Source: Henriciella sp.
GTDB lineage: Bacteria; Pseudomonadota; Alphaproteobacteria; Caulobacterales; Hyphomonadaceae
NCBI GenBank assembly: GCA_021776655.1
Contig: JAJFFK010000029.1
Span: forward strand, 1-63,845
Length of the DNA: 63,845 bases
Direction of reading: 5' to 3'
The translations under genes were made by a program, and so were the position numbers. Of the stretch, positions 54,221 through 62,467 are shown in pieces. Below the pieces are notes generated by a model, which worked only from the letters and a program-made list of their open reading frames with translations, was not told the DNA's origin and ran no database searches. Each line of letters opens with the position of its first letter. Positions within the stretch are counted from its first letter, which is position 1.

Positions 54221-54799
54221 CTAGCTCGCGGCTTGCTGGCCCATGCGCCGGGTGCGATTGATCCAGGTTTGGATCTTTTTCGGACTGGCCAGTTTCACGG
54301 AACCGAACTGCAAGATGTGTTTGGCCTTGATGCCGCAGAAGCCGAGCACCTGATTACGCAAAACCCGGCGGCCCGGCTTGCGATAAATCAACGTGTCGAT
54401 CAACGGAGGCGTGTCGGAGGTAATAATTGCATCTGCCGTTTTGCCAGCCAGAAGCTTATCCCAAGCCGCGCCTTTGCGGTGATACTTGTAGGCAAACCCG
54501 GATGACAGGGCGCGGTCCAGAACGGCCTTTGCTCTGGTCGGCATAGCGCCCCACCAATAGGGGTGGATGATCAGGATGTGATCCGCCCAGCCGATCGCCT
54601 CTTGCCAGGCCAGAAGGTCTGGCTCCAGAGCGCGTGTATCGCTGAAACCGTCATAGTCAACAGCAAATTTCATGTCCGAGAGGTTCATTCGCCGAACATT
54701 CGCACCGGCGGCCTCTGCTGCGGCTTGATAGGTGTCGGCTAGACTCTCACACAAACTGCCTGATCGCGGGTGGGCCAGCCATATGAAGACGTTTTTCAT
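54221..54799 (-). CDS. NAD(P)H-dependent oxidoreductase, flavodoxin-like fold
   Basis: The 192-residue protein has the NQO1/KefF-type layout: FIWLAHPRSGSLCESLA at the start, ADHILIIHPYWWGAMPTRAK as the flavin-site loop, and DRALSSGFAYKYH. It probably reduces quinones or similar acceptors with FMN/FAD. It converges on the receptor gene and is monocistronic. Confidence 0.87.
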   Translation of the reverse strand: MKNVFIWLAHPRSGSLCESLADTYQAAAEAAGANVRRMNLSDMKFAVDYDGFSDTRALEPDLLAWQEAIGWADHILIIHPYWWGAMPTRAKAVLDRALSSGFAYKYHRKGAAWDKLLAGKTADAIITSDTPPLIDTLIYRKPGRRVLRNQVLGFCGIKAKHILQFGSVKLASPKKIQTWINRTRRMGQQAAS

Positions 54800-54962
54800 G
54801 TTTATTCCTTTGCTTTACACTGTGTCAATTTAAGTACGATTTAGGTATCCCTTTACATCGCGTCAAGGTCTCGTTCGATTTATTAGAGTGTTCAGGCCCA
54901 AAAGTGTGTATCGTCTAAGAGAGGTTATCGATCCCGCTATGGTTAACCGCAATCCCCAGCTA

Positions 54963-54977
54963 TTGACTGCTATTTAA
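54963..54977 (+). promoter_or_regulatory. CtrA-like box upstream of the ybjN-like gene
   Basis: TTGA-CTGCTAT-TTAA is one mismatch from TTAA-N7-TTAA and is followed by CC, as in many CtrA sites. GANTC sites GACTC (55016-55020) and GATTC (55043-55047) lie between it and the start codon at 55062, suggesting cell-cycle-linked expression. Confidence 0.4.
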
Positions 54978-55061
54978 CCATGACCCTTGCTCGCGAGTGT
55001 GCGCATGGTAGCTTTGACTCCAGTGGCTTTAATGGCCGCGTTGATTCGGAGGGGAACTGCA

Positions 55062-55568
55062 ATGAGCCTGACCGTCGAAAATACTCAAATCGAAGATATT
55101 GATCCTATGGAACTGGTGGAAAGCTGTCTGGCGATTGCCGGATGGGAGTTCCAACGCGATGAGGATGATCATACACTGCAATGTGTCGCGGCCACCCGCT
55201 GGGGCGATATGAGCGGCCTGTTTGCGGCGCGCCGCGAACCACCGGCGCTGCATTTCTCGATCACGCTGGATGTCAAACCAACCTCGGCGCGCCGGGCCCA
55301 GATCGCTGAATTGGTAATGATGGCGAATGAGCGTTTGTGGCTTGGCCATTTCGACTATTGGGCCGACGAGGCTGTGATTATTTTCCGCCATGCCTTGCCG
55401 CTGCTTGATCGGGCCGAGCCTGATTCAGGCGAAGTGCGCGCCGTGCTCGCGGCAGGCCTGGATGCGGTTAACACATTCGTTCCGGCGTTCAATTTCGTCA
55501 TCTGGGCGGGCAAGACCCCAACCGAAGCGATGGAAGCGGCAATGTTCGAAACCGCAGGCGAAGCGTAA
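55062..55568 (+). CDS. YbjN-domain protein
   Basis: The 168-residue cytoplasmic protein fits the YbjN/DUF1790-like fold: an acidic N-terminus, AGWEFQRDEDDHTLQC, LHFSITLDVKPTSARRAQIAELVMMANERLWLGHF, and the C-terminal NTFVPAFNFVIWAGKTPTEA, as in alphaproteobacterial members beside proC. Function is not well defined; the fold resembles the type III secretion chaperone fold. A GGAGGGG ribosome-binding site decides the start at 55062. Confidence 0.85.
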   Translation: MSLTVENTQIEDIDPMELVESCLAIAGWEFQRDEDDHTLQCVAATRWGDMSGLFAARREPPALHFSITLDVKPTSARRAQIAELVMMANERLWLGHFDYWADEAVIIFRHALPLLDRAEPDSGEVRAVLAAGLDAVNTFVPAFNFVIWAGKTPTEAMEAAMFETAGEA

Positions 55569-55574
55569 GGGTTC

Positions 55575-56234
55575 GTGGGCGCTGTGACGTGCCAACTGAA
55601 CCAACGCGATGGCGCGGCATGGTTGACCCTCGATAGGCCACCGATGAATGCGCTGGACTTGGGGGCTGTTGCTGCGCTCACCGAGATTTTTGAAGCCCAT
55701 AGATCTGATCAGCCATTGATCATTACGGGCCAGGGCAAGGCGTTTTGTGCTGGTGTCGATACCAAGGCGTTCGCGGCTTATTCCGACCCACAGCGGCAGA
55801 CCCTGTTTGATGGGATGACGCGCATGGTTACGGCGCTCTGTGCGATTAAGGCGCCGACGCTCGCAGCTGTAAATGGCCATGCGCTTGGTGGCGGATTGGT
55901 CTTGGCGCTGTGTTGTGACTACCGGGTTGCCTGCCATGGCTCGCACAAATATGGACTGACCGAAGCGAAAGCTGGCGTCCCTTTTCCGGCCGGTCCAGCC
56001 GAGGTCATCAACTGTGAGTTGCCGCCAACCCTGCTGCGCCATCTGACTTTGTCGAGCGCTGTTGTGTCTGCCAGCTTTTTGCATGATCACCTTGTGTTTG
56101 ACGCATTGGTTGAACAGGAAAACCTGAACGATGCCGCACAAGCCACCGCTTTGAAACTGGCCGAGCAGCCCGCTTTTGCCTCCGTCAAACAACAAGTACG
56201 CGGCGCTCTCGTGCGGCGGTTGAGCGCGTTATAA
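55575..56234 (+). CDS. Enoyl-CoA hydratase/isomerase-family protein
   Basis: The 219-residue protein carries the crotonase-fold oxyanion-hole segments GKAFCAGVDTKAF and NGHALGGGLVLALCCDYR. It is shorter than the usual 255-260 residues because the C-terminal helices are reduced, and the catalytic Glu of hydratases near the LTEAKAGV segment must be checked. It may therefore be an isomerase or another crotonase-type enzyme. The GTG start follows AAGG, 6 bp after ybjN. It lies between ybjN and proC, which are often neighbours. Confidence 0.82.
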   Translation: MGAVTCQLNQRDGAAWLTLDRPPMNALDLGAVAALTEIFEAHRSDQPLIITGQGKAFCAGVDTKAFAAYSDPQRQTLFDGMTRMVTALCAIKAPTLAAVNGHALGGGLVLALCCDYRVACHGSHKYGLTEAKAGVPFPAGPAEVINCELPPTLLRHLTLSSAVVSASFLHDHLVFDALVEQENLNDAAQATALKLAEQPAFASVKQQVRGALVRRLSAL

Positions 56235-56307
56235 GCATCTGGTCTCGGGCTGGTCAGACACCGGTTTGATCGGTATGGCTCAGCAATAATCGTGAAGGGC
56301 CTATACG

Positions 56308-57114
56308 ATGACACACCGACCTATCACTCTAATCGGCGCTGGCCGGATGGGCTCGGCGTTGGCGGGCGGTTGGCTCAAGGCTGGACTGGGTGGCCGGATT
56401 GATATTGTTGAGCCGCGTGCGGGTGATCTGCTGCAAGGCTGGGCTGAAGCTGGGCAAGTGACTCTAAATTCTCATATTGCTCTGGCAGATATTTTGGTCA
56501 TCGCCGTAAAGCCGCAAGTGTTTGGTGATTTGGCTGATGAGATCGCGGCGCGGGTTGGGCCGGAAACGCAGGTTCTGTCAATCATGGCGGGGGTGTCATT
56601 GGCGACGCTTACGGCGAAGCTCGGGACCCGCAAAACTGCTCGCGCGATGCCAAATACGCCCGGTCTGGTTGGTCGCGGCGTGACCCTTCTATGCCTGCCG
56701 GAAGAGGCCGAGGCGCAAGTTGAGGCGGACATGCGGGCCCTTCTGGAGCCGCTAGGCAGTGTCGAAGGCCCGATTGGCGAGGACCTGTTACCCGCCGCCA
56801 CGGCGGTGTCCGGTTGCGGTCCGGCCTATGGCTTCTTGCTGGCTGAAGTCATGGCGGCGGCAGGTATTGCGCACGGGCTGGATCCAGACCTGGCGACCCG
56901 TCTGGCGCGTAAAACGGTCGAGGGTGCAGGCGCCTTGATGGCTGGCTCACCCGAGGATGCGGCAACGCTGCGCCGCAATGTCACATCGCCGAACGGAGTG
57001 ACGCAGGCGGCGCTTGAGGTCTTGATGCGCGAAGATGCCTTGCCATCTATATTTGTCGCGGCGATCGGTGCGGCGATTAAGCGTGACCGGGCTTTGTCAG
57101 AGGAAACCGGATGA
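56308..57114 (+). CDS. proC: Pyrroline-5-carboxylate reductase ProC
   Basis: The 268-residue enzyme has the N-terminal Rossmann motif LIGAGRMGSALAGGWLKAG, the VKPQVF segment, RAMPNTPGLVGRGVT and the C-terminal GAGALMAGSPEDAATLRRNV with VTSPNGVTQAAL. It catalyses the last step of proline synthesis. Its stop overlaps the next gene in ATGA. Confidence 0.95.
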   Translation: MTHRPITLIGAGRMGSALAGGWLKAGLGGRIDIVEPRAGDLLQGWAEAGQVTLNSHIALADILVIAVKPQVFGDLADEIAARVGPETQVLSIMAGVSLATLTAKLGTRKTARAMPNTPGLVGRGVTLLCLPEEAEAQVEADMRALLEPLGSVEGPIGEDLLPAATAVSGCGPAYGFLLAEVMAAAGIAHGLDPDLATRLARKTVEGAGALMAGSPEDAATLRRNVTSPNGVTQAALEVLMREDALPSIFVAAIGAAIKRDRALSEETG

Positions 57115-57710
57115 AACAGAGCAAGATCATTGAGGCCGGCATTCACGCCGCGCTGAAGCTGGCTGAAACGAGAAATTGGGGTGAGCTGACTCTGGCCGAG
57201 ATTGCCGAAGAAGCCGGTCTGACACTGACAGATTTTCATGGCACCGCCGACCGGGACGACATTTCAGCTGGGGTTGAGAGCCTGTTTGATGCCGGGATGA
57301 ACGAGGGCTCGTTCAGCGAAGATGAGACCTCGCGAACCCGCTTGTTTGATGTGATCATGATGCGGTTTGAAGCTATGGAAGAGAGGCGCGACGGAGCGGT
57401 GTCTTACTTGCGCTGGCGCGATCACTCGCTTAGCGGCCTGTCCTTGCGGGTTCGGGCGCGTGCAGCGACAGCGCGATGGGCCTTGGCCTGCGCCGGATTG
57501 GACGGCCCAAGCCGTCTGCCGCGAGCGGTTCAATTGGCCGGACTGGGCTGGGCGATTGCGCAGGCGGAGCGGGCCTGGCGACAAGAAACCTCACCCGACA
57601 TGACCCGGACAATGGCGGCGCTGGATGCCGAGCTGATCAAAGCCGAGGAACGCGCGGGCTGGCTGACGGGCAATTGGCGGCGCTCAAAACCTGCGCCTGA
57701 CCCTCAATAA
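57111..57710 (+). CDS. TetR-fold protein, possibly COQ9-like
   Basis: The 199-residue protein has an N-terminal TetR-type helix-turn-helix (LTLAEIAEEAGLTLTDFHG) and a helical C-terminal region including RTRLFDVIMMRFEAMEERRDG. That segment resembles the RxRLFDLLMRRFDxL pattern of COQ9, a TetR-fold lipid-binding protein of ubiquinone synthesis. Two readings are open: a TetR transcription factor, or a COQ9 relative that no longer binds DNA. Coupling to proC by ATGA overlap and the absence of a regulated neighbour favour the second. It converges on the histidine kinase gene with a 7-bp overlap. Confidence 0.65.
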   Translation: MKQSKIIEAGIHAALKLAETRNWGELTLAEIAEEAGLTLTDFHGTADRDDISAGVESLFDAGMNEGSFSEDETSRTRLFDVIMMRFEAMEERRDGAVSYLRWRDHSLSGLSLRVRARAATARWALACAGLDGPSRLPRAVQLAGLGWAIAQAERAWRQETSPDMTRTMAALDAELIKAEERAGWLTGNWRRSKPAPDPQ

Positions 57711-59005
57711 GGTAATCTCAGACGCACTCTGAGCCCGCCCATATCGCTGTCTTGCAAACGAATATCGCCGCCGTGTGCATGGGCAAAGTCGCGCGCCAAG
57801 GTCAGGCCAAGACCGGTGCCGGAGATGTTCTGCGTGCGGGCATCATCGAGACGGTGAAACGGGCGAAAGGCGTCTTCGTACTTGTCTTCTGGCAGACCGG
57901 GGCCATTATCATCGATCAGGATTTCGGCCATTCGCGGGCCCTTGATCAGACGGACTTCACAGCTGTCGCCATACGTAACGCCATTGTTGATAAGATTGGC
58001 CAATGTCCGGGCCAGAGCTGCCGGGCGTGCCATCACCGTGACGGCAACCGGATCAACCAAGCGGGCACCATCAATGCGATCAATCGTGGTGCTGGCAATA
58101 TGATCAAGGCGGACCCTGTCGGGTTGCTCGCTGTCGGCGCCGCTCGCAAAGGCGAGATACTCATCGAGCATGTTTGCCATATCGTCGAGATCAGCGCGTG
58201 CACCGGCGATTTCATCGGTTTGTTCGAGCATGGCCAATTGCAGTTTCAGTCGAGTAAGCGGGGTCCGTAGATCGTGGCTAACCCCCGCCAGCATAGCGGT
58301 GCGTTGATCTGCGAAGGCAGTCAGACGCGCCCGCATATCCAGGATTGCTCGGGCGGCGTCGCGGATCTCTGTCGCGCCGGAGGGGCGAAAATTGTCAACC
58401 TCGCGGCCCCGCCCAAACGCCTTTGCCGCCTCTGTCAGGCGCAGGATCGAGCGCACTTGATTACGCAAAAACCCGAACGCCGTGGCCAGCATTATCAGCG
58501 TGCCCAGCAAGACCCAGACAATCGTGAAATGGGTGTTCGCGGCGAGCACACGCTTGCGGTCAATCAGGATTCGAATGACCTCATCATTCTGGCTGCGAAT
58601 ACGGAAGTCGAGCATGTCGCCGCGCACCATATCGCGGACTTCCACCGCCGCGCCGGTGAAATTATCGAGCTGTTTGCGCAGAACATGGCGATAGGCGAAC
58701 TTGGCGCGCGCCTGTTCTGGCCAAGCCATCTTGCCGGGATATACGCAGTCGAAGGTCAGGCCCAATTGCTGGGTCAGGTAGGCGTCGATAGCCGAATCGC
58801 GGGCCGTCTGTTCGCAAAAATCAACCACCATGCCGATCTCGCGGGCGATGGATTGGGACAGTTTATTGTTCACATCCTTCACATGTTCTTGGTAATAATA
58901 CACCGTCGTGAACGCGAAGATGGCAATGACAGGTCCAGCCACCAGGGCTGCGAGGCGGGCATATAGACCGCGCGGGGTAATGTCGCGTAAGCGAAAGCCC
59001 GACAT
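57704..59005 (-). CDS. EnvZ-type sensor histidine kinase (candidate CenK-like partner)
   Basis: The 433-residue kinase has two membrane segments (about 17-38 and 161-181) enclosing a periplasmic sensor of about 120 residues, a HAMP domain, the phospho-acceptor His244 in SHDLRTPLTRLKLQL, the N-box ANLINNG, DNGPGLPEDKYE and GTGLGLTLARDFA. It is an OmpR-EnvZ-type kinase. The likely cognate regulator is at 61256, two kilobases away. Its ATG directly follows the TAA of fkbM with no gap, implying coupled translation. Confidence 0.92.
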   Translation of the reverse strand: MSGFRLRDITPRGLYARLAALVAGPVIAIFAFTTVYYYQEHVKDVNNKLSQSIAREIGMVVDFCEQTARDSAIDAYLTQQLGLTFDCVYPGKMAWPEQARAKFAYRHVLRKQLDNFTGAAVEVRDMVRGDMLDFRIRSQNDEVIRILIDRKRVLAANTHFTIVWVLLGTLIMLATAFGFLRNQVRSILRLTEAAKAFGRGREVDNFRPSGATEIRDAARAILDMRARLTAFADQRTAMLAGVSHDLRTPLTRLKLQLAMLEQTDEIAGARADLDDMANMLDEYLAFASGADSEQPDRVRLDHIASTTIDRIDGARLVDPVAVTVMARPAALARTLANLINNGVTYGDSCEVRLIKGPRMAEILIDDNGPGLPEDKYEDAFRPFHRLDDARTQNISGTGLGLTLARDFAHAHGGDIRLQDSDMGGLRVRLRLPY

Positions 59006-59836
59006 TTAAGTGTCCTTTATCAGCATCATATTGGTGCGGTCCTTGTGAACAATTGTGTAGCCATGCCCGGTCAGCAGACCCTCGCAATCACGTTCCCAAC
59101 GCCCGGCATGACAGCATTCCATGACGATGGCCTTCGGACGCAGGGTGTCAGGCGCCGTTTCGAAGAATGGGAACAGGATGCTGTCCTCAAACCCCTCAAC
59201 GTCGATCTTGAGCAAGTCGAGTTTGCTTGCGCCTGCATTGTTCAGCAGATCCAGCATCGGCGTAACCGGCACGTCAATGGTTGGCGCGCCGTCGACGATG
59301 CGGGCCGAAGCTTGCCCGGCGGATGCAGGCACAGACAGGGTCAGGGTTCCGGGCTTTGTGCCGCCGACAGCGGTGGCCTTGAGATGGAGCGACAACCGCG
59401 CGGCGTAACCTGGATTCAGCGCAAAATTGCGGGTTAAACGGTCGAACATGGCGGGCTGTGGCTCGGCCACGATCAGACTGCCGCTGGCCATCAAGGTTGC
59501 CACATACAGGCTGAAAATCCCGGCATTGCCGCCAATATCGAGGAAGATGCCATCCTCGCGCGGCATGTGGCTCGCGCAGAACGCATATTCTTCACGCGCG
59601 AAGCGGCGCGGGCTCAGCAGGGCTTTGACCTCGCTATTGTTCCCCGTGTGGTGCAGGCGGGCGATACCGCCGTAAAGGCTGACATCGAGGGGGTTGCCGG
59701 GGTTCAAGGCGCGCACACCTTTGGCCATCAATTTTCGCATCTGACCCCGCCCAAGTGGGGTATGGCGCGACAGACCAAGCAAGGTCGTGGTCAACGGACC
59801 GGGCCGGTAAAGGCCAGAGGAAACAGGCGAGGTCAT
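59006..59836 (-). CDS. FkbM-family methyltransferase
   Basis: The 276-residue protein has the FkbM pattern: IFLDIGGNAGIFSLYVA (SAM motif I), LIVAEPQPAMFDRLTRNF, LDLLKIDVEGFEDSIL and KAIVMECCH. FkbM proteins O-methylate sugars or polyketides in surface glycans. The ATG at 59836 is used; there is no clear ribosome-binding site. It is directly upstream of and in contact with the kinase gene, so the two are expressed together. Confidence 0.85.
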   Translation of the reverse strand: MTSPVSSGLYRPGPLTTTLLGLSRHTPLGRGQMRKLMAKGVRALNPGNPLDVSLYGGIARLHHTGNNSEVKALLSPRRFAREEYAFCASHMPREDGIFLDIGGNAGIFSLYVATLMASGSLIVAEPQPAMFDRLTRNFALNPGYAARLSLHLKATAVGGTKPGTLTLSVPASAGQASARIVDGAPTIDVPVTPMLDLLNNAGASKLDLLKIDVEGFEDSILFPFFETAPDTLRPKAIVMECCHAGRWERDCEGLLTGHGYTIVHKDRTNMMLIKDT

Positions 59837-59932
59837 CGTGAAAACTATATTCGTGCAGGTCGAGTTTGGGTAGTGGGTAAAGCCAAGGGGCATGAAAGGT
59901 GGACAGGTTTCGCTTGCAAAATTAATGACCCT

Positions 59933-59960
59933 ATTGTACCCCTACATCGAATGGTACAAT
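59933..59960 (+). promoter_or_regulatory. GntR/YtrA-type operator overlapping the promoter
   Basis: ATTGTACC (59933-59940) and GGTACAAT (59953-59960) are exact inverted repeats separated by 12 bp. Within them lie a possible -35 (TTGTAC) and -10 (TACAAT), separated by 15 bp, 17 bp before the gntR ATG. Such GTAC-containing inverted repeats are typical operators of YtrA-subfamily GntR repressors, so autoregulation is likely. Confidence 0.6.
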
Positions 59961-59976
59961 TAAGGCCCTCAAACTT

Positions 59977-60366
59977 ATGCAAGTCATCGTCGATACAAAC
60001 AGCTCTATGCCACTGTTCGCGCAGCTGGTGGAGCAGATCAAACAAGCGGTTCAGGCCGAACTGGTTGCGCCGGGAGATGCGCTGCCCTCGATCCGGCAAC
60101 TGGCTACCGACCTTCGAATGAACAGCAAGACTGTGGCCAAGGCCTATAGCCTGCTCGAACGTGACAGCGTCATTCAAACCAAGGGCTATCGCGGCACATT
60201 CATTCACCCCGACGCCAAGGCCAATAGCAATGTCGATTTGAGCTCTTGGGTCAGGGCCCAGCTTAAACAGACAATTCAAACGCTCAAAGCCGCGAACGTC
60301 ACCGATTCCGAAATTCGGATCGCGTTTGTCGAAATCATGCACAATCGCCCAAATTCAGGAGACTAA
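59977..60366 (+). CDS. GntR-family regulator, YtrA-type
   Basis: The 129-residue protein has a winged helix near residues 10-75 (MPLFAQLVEQIKQAVQ, LPSIRQLATDLRMNSKTVAKAY) and only a short helical tail of about 45 residues. This compact form is characteristic of the YtrA subfamily, which binds GTAC-like inverted repeats and usually controls membrane transporters in the same operon. It is followed by a single membrane-protein gene and carries the matching operator upstream. Confidence 0.9.
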   Translation: MQVIVDTNSSMPLFAQLVEQIKQAVQAELVAPGDALPSIRQLATDLRMNSKTVAKAYSLLERDSVIQTKGYRGTFIHPDAKANSNVDLSSWVRAQLKQTIQTLKAANVTDSEIRIAFVEIMHNRPNSGD

Positions 60367-60367
60367 C

Positions 60368-61249
60368 ATGCTTGTTCAAGCCATATTCTACACCGTATTC
60401 GTCGCTCAGCTATTGCTGGTTTCATACTATTATCCGCGCAAATTTACCGCGCGGATAAGCTATTTGCTGGCCAATTATCCACCAGAGCAATATCCCAAAC
60501 TTTATCCCAAGCCGTATGATTATCACGCCGAGAACGGCGCCAAGAAAAGCTTGCGTGCCTATCGGTTTGTCAATGGATTGATCCTTGTGGCGGGGTTTGG
60601 GATTCTCACAGCCATGTTGGCTTCCGGTTACACGCCGCGACTATTGGGCGGTGACGAGGTTTTTGTCCTGCTGTTCGGAGCGGTCCAAACTGTCCCGCAT
60701 ATGATCACTGAAATAGGCACCGCCAAATATTTCAAGCGGATGAAAGAGGTCGATATCAGCACGACAAAAAAAGCGGATTTACGCCCACGCCGGCTGTTTG
60801 ATTTCATCTCACCGGCCTATATCGGCCTGGCTGTTATTTTGTATATTGGCTGGCTTGTCTTCTTTCTCGGCAATAGTGAGTTTGATGCGGGGTTGACCAC
60901 GCCCGCGTATGTCACGGTGATTGGTACGGCGACTATGCATCTGCTCATTACTGGCGTAATTATGATGAATATTCGCGGCCTTAAAGTTGATCCACACCAA
61001 GCCTATAGAGATCAACTTAAGCAGATCGAAACCACGATCAGGATTTGCGTATTTGTGATCATTCTGATGAATTCCTTCCTGATCCTGATGGACGCATCGG
61101 ATCGTTATGCTTGGGAAGTTTTCGACCCGGTTTTTACCAGTCTCTATCTGCAGCTCATTATTATCTTTAGTCTGGGCCTGCGGTTCCGGAAATCCCGTGT
61201 CGAGGAGGTGGATTTCAGCGTCTACAAGGAAGATGTCTGGCTGGTCTAA
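60368..61249 (+). CDS. Uncharacterised integral membrane protein of the gntR unit
   Basis: The 293-residue protein has about seven membrane segments, starting LVQAIFYTVFVAQLLLVSYY. It has an unusual Tyr/Pro-rich cytosolic or loop segment (YPPEQYPKLYPKPYDYHAEN, near residue 36) and ends with a charged tail (RVEEVDFSVYKEDVWLV). No transporter signature is visible. The start has AGGAG seven bases upstream and follows the gntR stop by 1 bp, so it is the predicted target of that regulator. Family unknown to me. Confidence 0.75.
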   Translation: MLVQAIFYTVFVAQLLLVSYYYPRKFTARISYLLANYPPEQYPKLYPKPYDYHAENGAKKSLRAYRFVNGLILVAGFGILTAMLASGYTPRLLGGDEVFVLLFGAVQTVPHMITEIGTAKYFKRMKEVDISTTKKADLRPRRLFDFISPAYIGLAVILYIGWLVFFLGNSEFDAGLTTPAYVTVIGTATMHLLITGVIMMNIRGLKVDPHQAYRDQLKQIETTIRICVFVIILMNSFLILMDASDRYAWEVFDPVFTSLYLQLIIIFSLGLRFRKSRVEEVDFSVYKEDVWLV

Positions 61250-61255
61250 ACCTGC

Positions 61256-61945
61256 CTAGTCCGGCATCAGTCGGTACCCAACGCCGCGTACGGTCTGGAT
61301 GTGGATCGGGTTCTTTGGGTCGGGTTCGATCTTGCGTCTTAGCCGCGTGACCTGAACGTCGATACTGCGATCAGTGCCACTGGAGGCTTCGGCGGCGAGG
61401 TCTTCGCGGGGGATCGGATCGCCGGGCCGGGCCGCAAGCAGGGTCAACAATTGCAGCTCGCTCTCGGTCAGCCTTATGCGGCCGTCCGAGCCGGTTAGTT
61501 CGCCGCGCGCAATGTCAAATACCAGACCTGACATTTCAATTTCCTCGGGCGGTGGTGGCTTGTGGCTGCGTCGCAGGATCGCTGCTGCGCGCAGGGCCAG
61601 CTCTTCAGGCTCAAACGGCTTGGGCAAATAATCATCAGCGCCGAGCCGCAAGCCTTCGATCCGATCACTGGCCTGGCCCCTCGCGGTGAGCAACAGAACC
61701 GGCGTGTCGTTGCCGTCATCACGCAACGCCTTGAGCAGGCTGAGGCCGTCCTCTCCAGGCATCATGATGTCGAGAATAGTCAGGTCGAAGCTGAACGTCT
61801 GGAACAGTTTGCGCGCCGCTGCAGCGTCAGGCGCAGTGGTGATATTGTGCCCTTCGCGGGTCAGGTACTGCTTGGTCAGATCGCGAATACGGTCATCATC
61901 ATCAACAAGCAGGATGTGGGCCTGCTCAGACGGTTGCAGGGTCAT
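61256..61945 (-). CDS. OmpR-type response regulator (PetR/CenR-like)
   Basis: The 229-residue protein has a receiver domain (ILLVDDDDRIRDL, phospho-acceptor Asp59 in LTILDIMMPGEDG, LLLTARGQ, LPKPFEPEEL) and a C-terminal winged helix (ESELQLLTLLAARPGDPI, SIDVQVTRLRRKIE, IQTVRGVGYRL). The neighbouring MarR gene and adjacent ilvE match the alphaproteobacterial petP-petR arrangement; CenR-type envelope regulators sit in the same context in relatives. Overlaps marR by ATGA. Confidence 0.9.
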   Translation of the reverse strand: MTLQPSEQAHILLVDDDDRIRDLTKQYLTREGHNITTAPDAAAARKLFQTFSFDLTILDIMMPGEDGLSLLKALRDDGNDTPVLLLTARGQASDRIEGLRLGADDYLPKPFEPEELALRAAAILRRSHKPPPPEEIEMSGLVFDIARGELTGSDGRIRLTESELQLLTLLAARPGDPIPREDLAAEASSGTDRSIDVQVTRLRRKIEPDPKNPIHIQTVRGVGYRLMPD

Positions 61946-62412
61946 GACAGCGCCTCCAGTACGGCGCGAGCCCCGGCGACTGCGTTGGCTCCGGCCCGGC
62001 GATAAGCGCCGCGTAACGCATCACGCATCGCGATAGTGGCCGGATCGGTTAGCTGTTTGCCTTCATGGGTCAGGTAAAGGGCGCGCTGGCGGCCATCGCT
62101 CTGCGATTTGCGCCGGTCTATCAGGCCGCGTTGATCCAGATCACCGATAATCCGCGCCAGGGTCGGGACGGTCGCATCAAGCTGCTGCCGCAAGGCAGAG
62201 ACCGATTGTCCGGGCTGAAACCGGATGGTGATCAGGATCCGCGCCGCCAGCGGCGGCATCGCCTTAGCGTTCGCCAGATCTCCAGCTTGCTTCATCAAGA
62301 TACGTTCGCTCGCCAGTAGCAACGCGATGCCATAGTCCAACTCCTCATCGCGGAGAAAGAGTCGCGGATCAAATCCGGGCGCTGGCCCTCTGTTTCGGTT
62401 GACATCTGCCAT
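61942..62412 (-). CDS. MarR-family regulator (PetP-like)
   Basis: The 156-residue protein has the winged helix of MarR proteins: LAARILITIRFQPGQSVSAL, TVPTLARIIGDLDQRGLIDR, and the wing RKSQSDGRQRALYLTHEG. Like PetP it precedes the response regulator gene and diverges from ilvE. In relatives this protein partners the response regulator in envelope control. The start at 62412 lacks a clear ribosome-binding site; a longer frame begins at 62451. Confidence 0.85.
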   Translation of the reverse strand: MADVNRNRGPAPGFDPRLFLRDEELDYGIALLLASERILMKQAGDLANAKAMPPLAARILITIRFQPGQSVSALRQQLDATVPTLARIIGDLDQRGLIDRRKSQSDGRQRALYLTHEGKQLTDPATIAMRDALRGAYRRAGANAVAGARAVLEALS

Positions 62413-62467
62413 AGTGATCTGAGAATGCCGTGTAATTGGTAAAAAGTGCAAGACAGGACTGCAAGTA

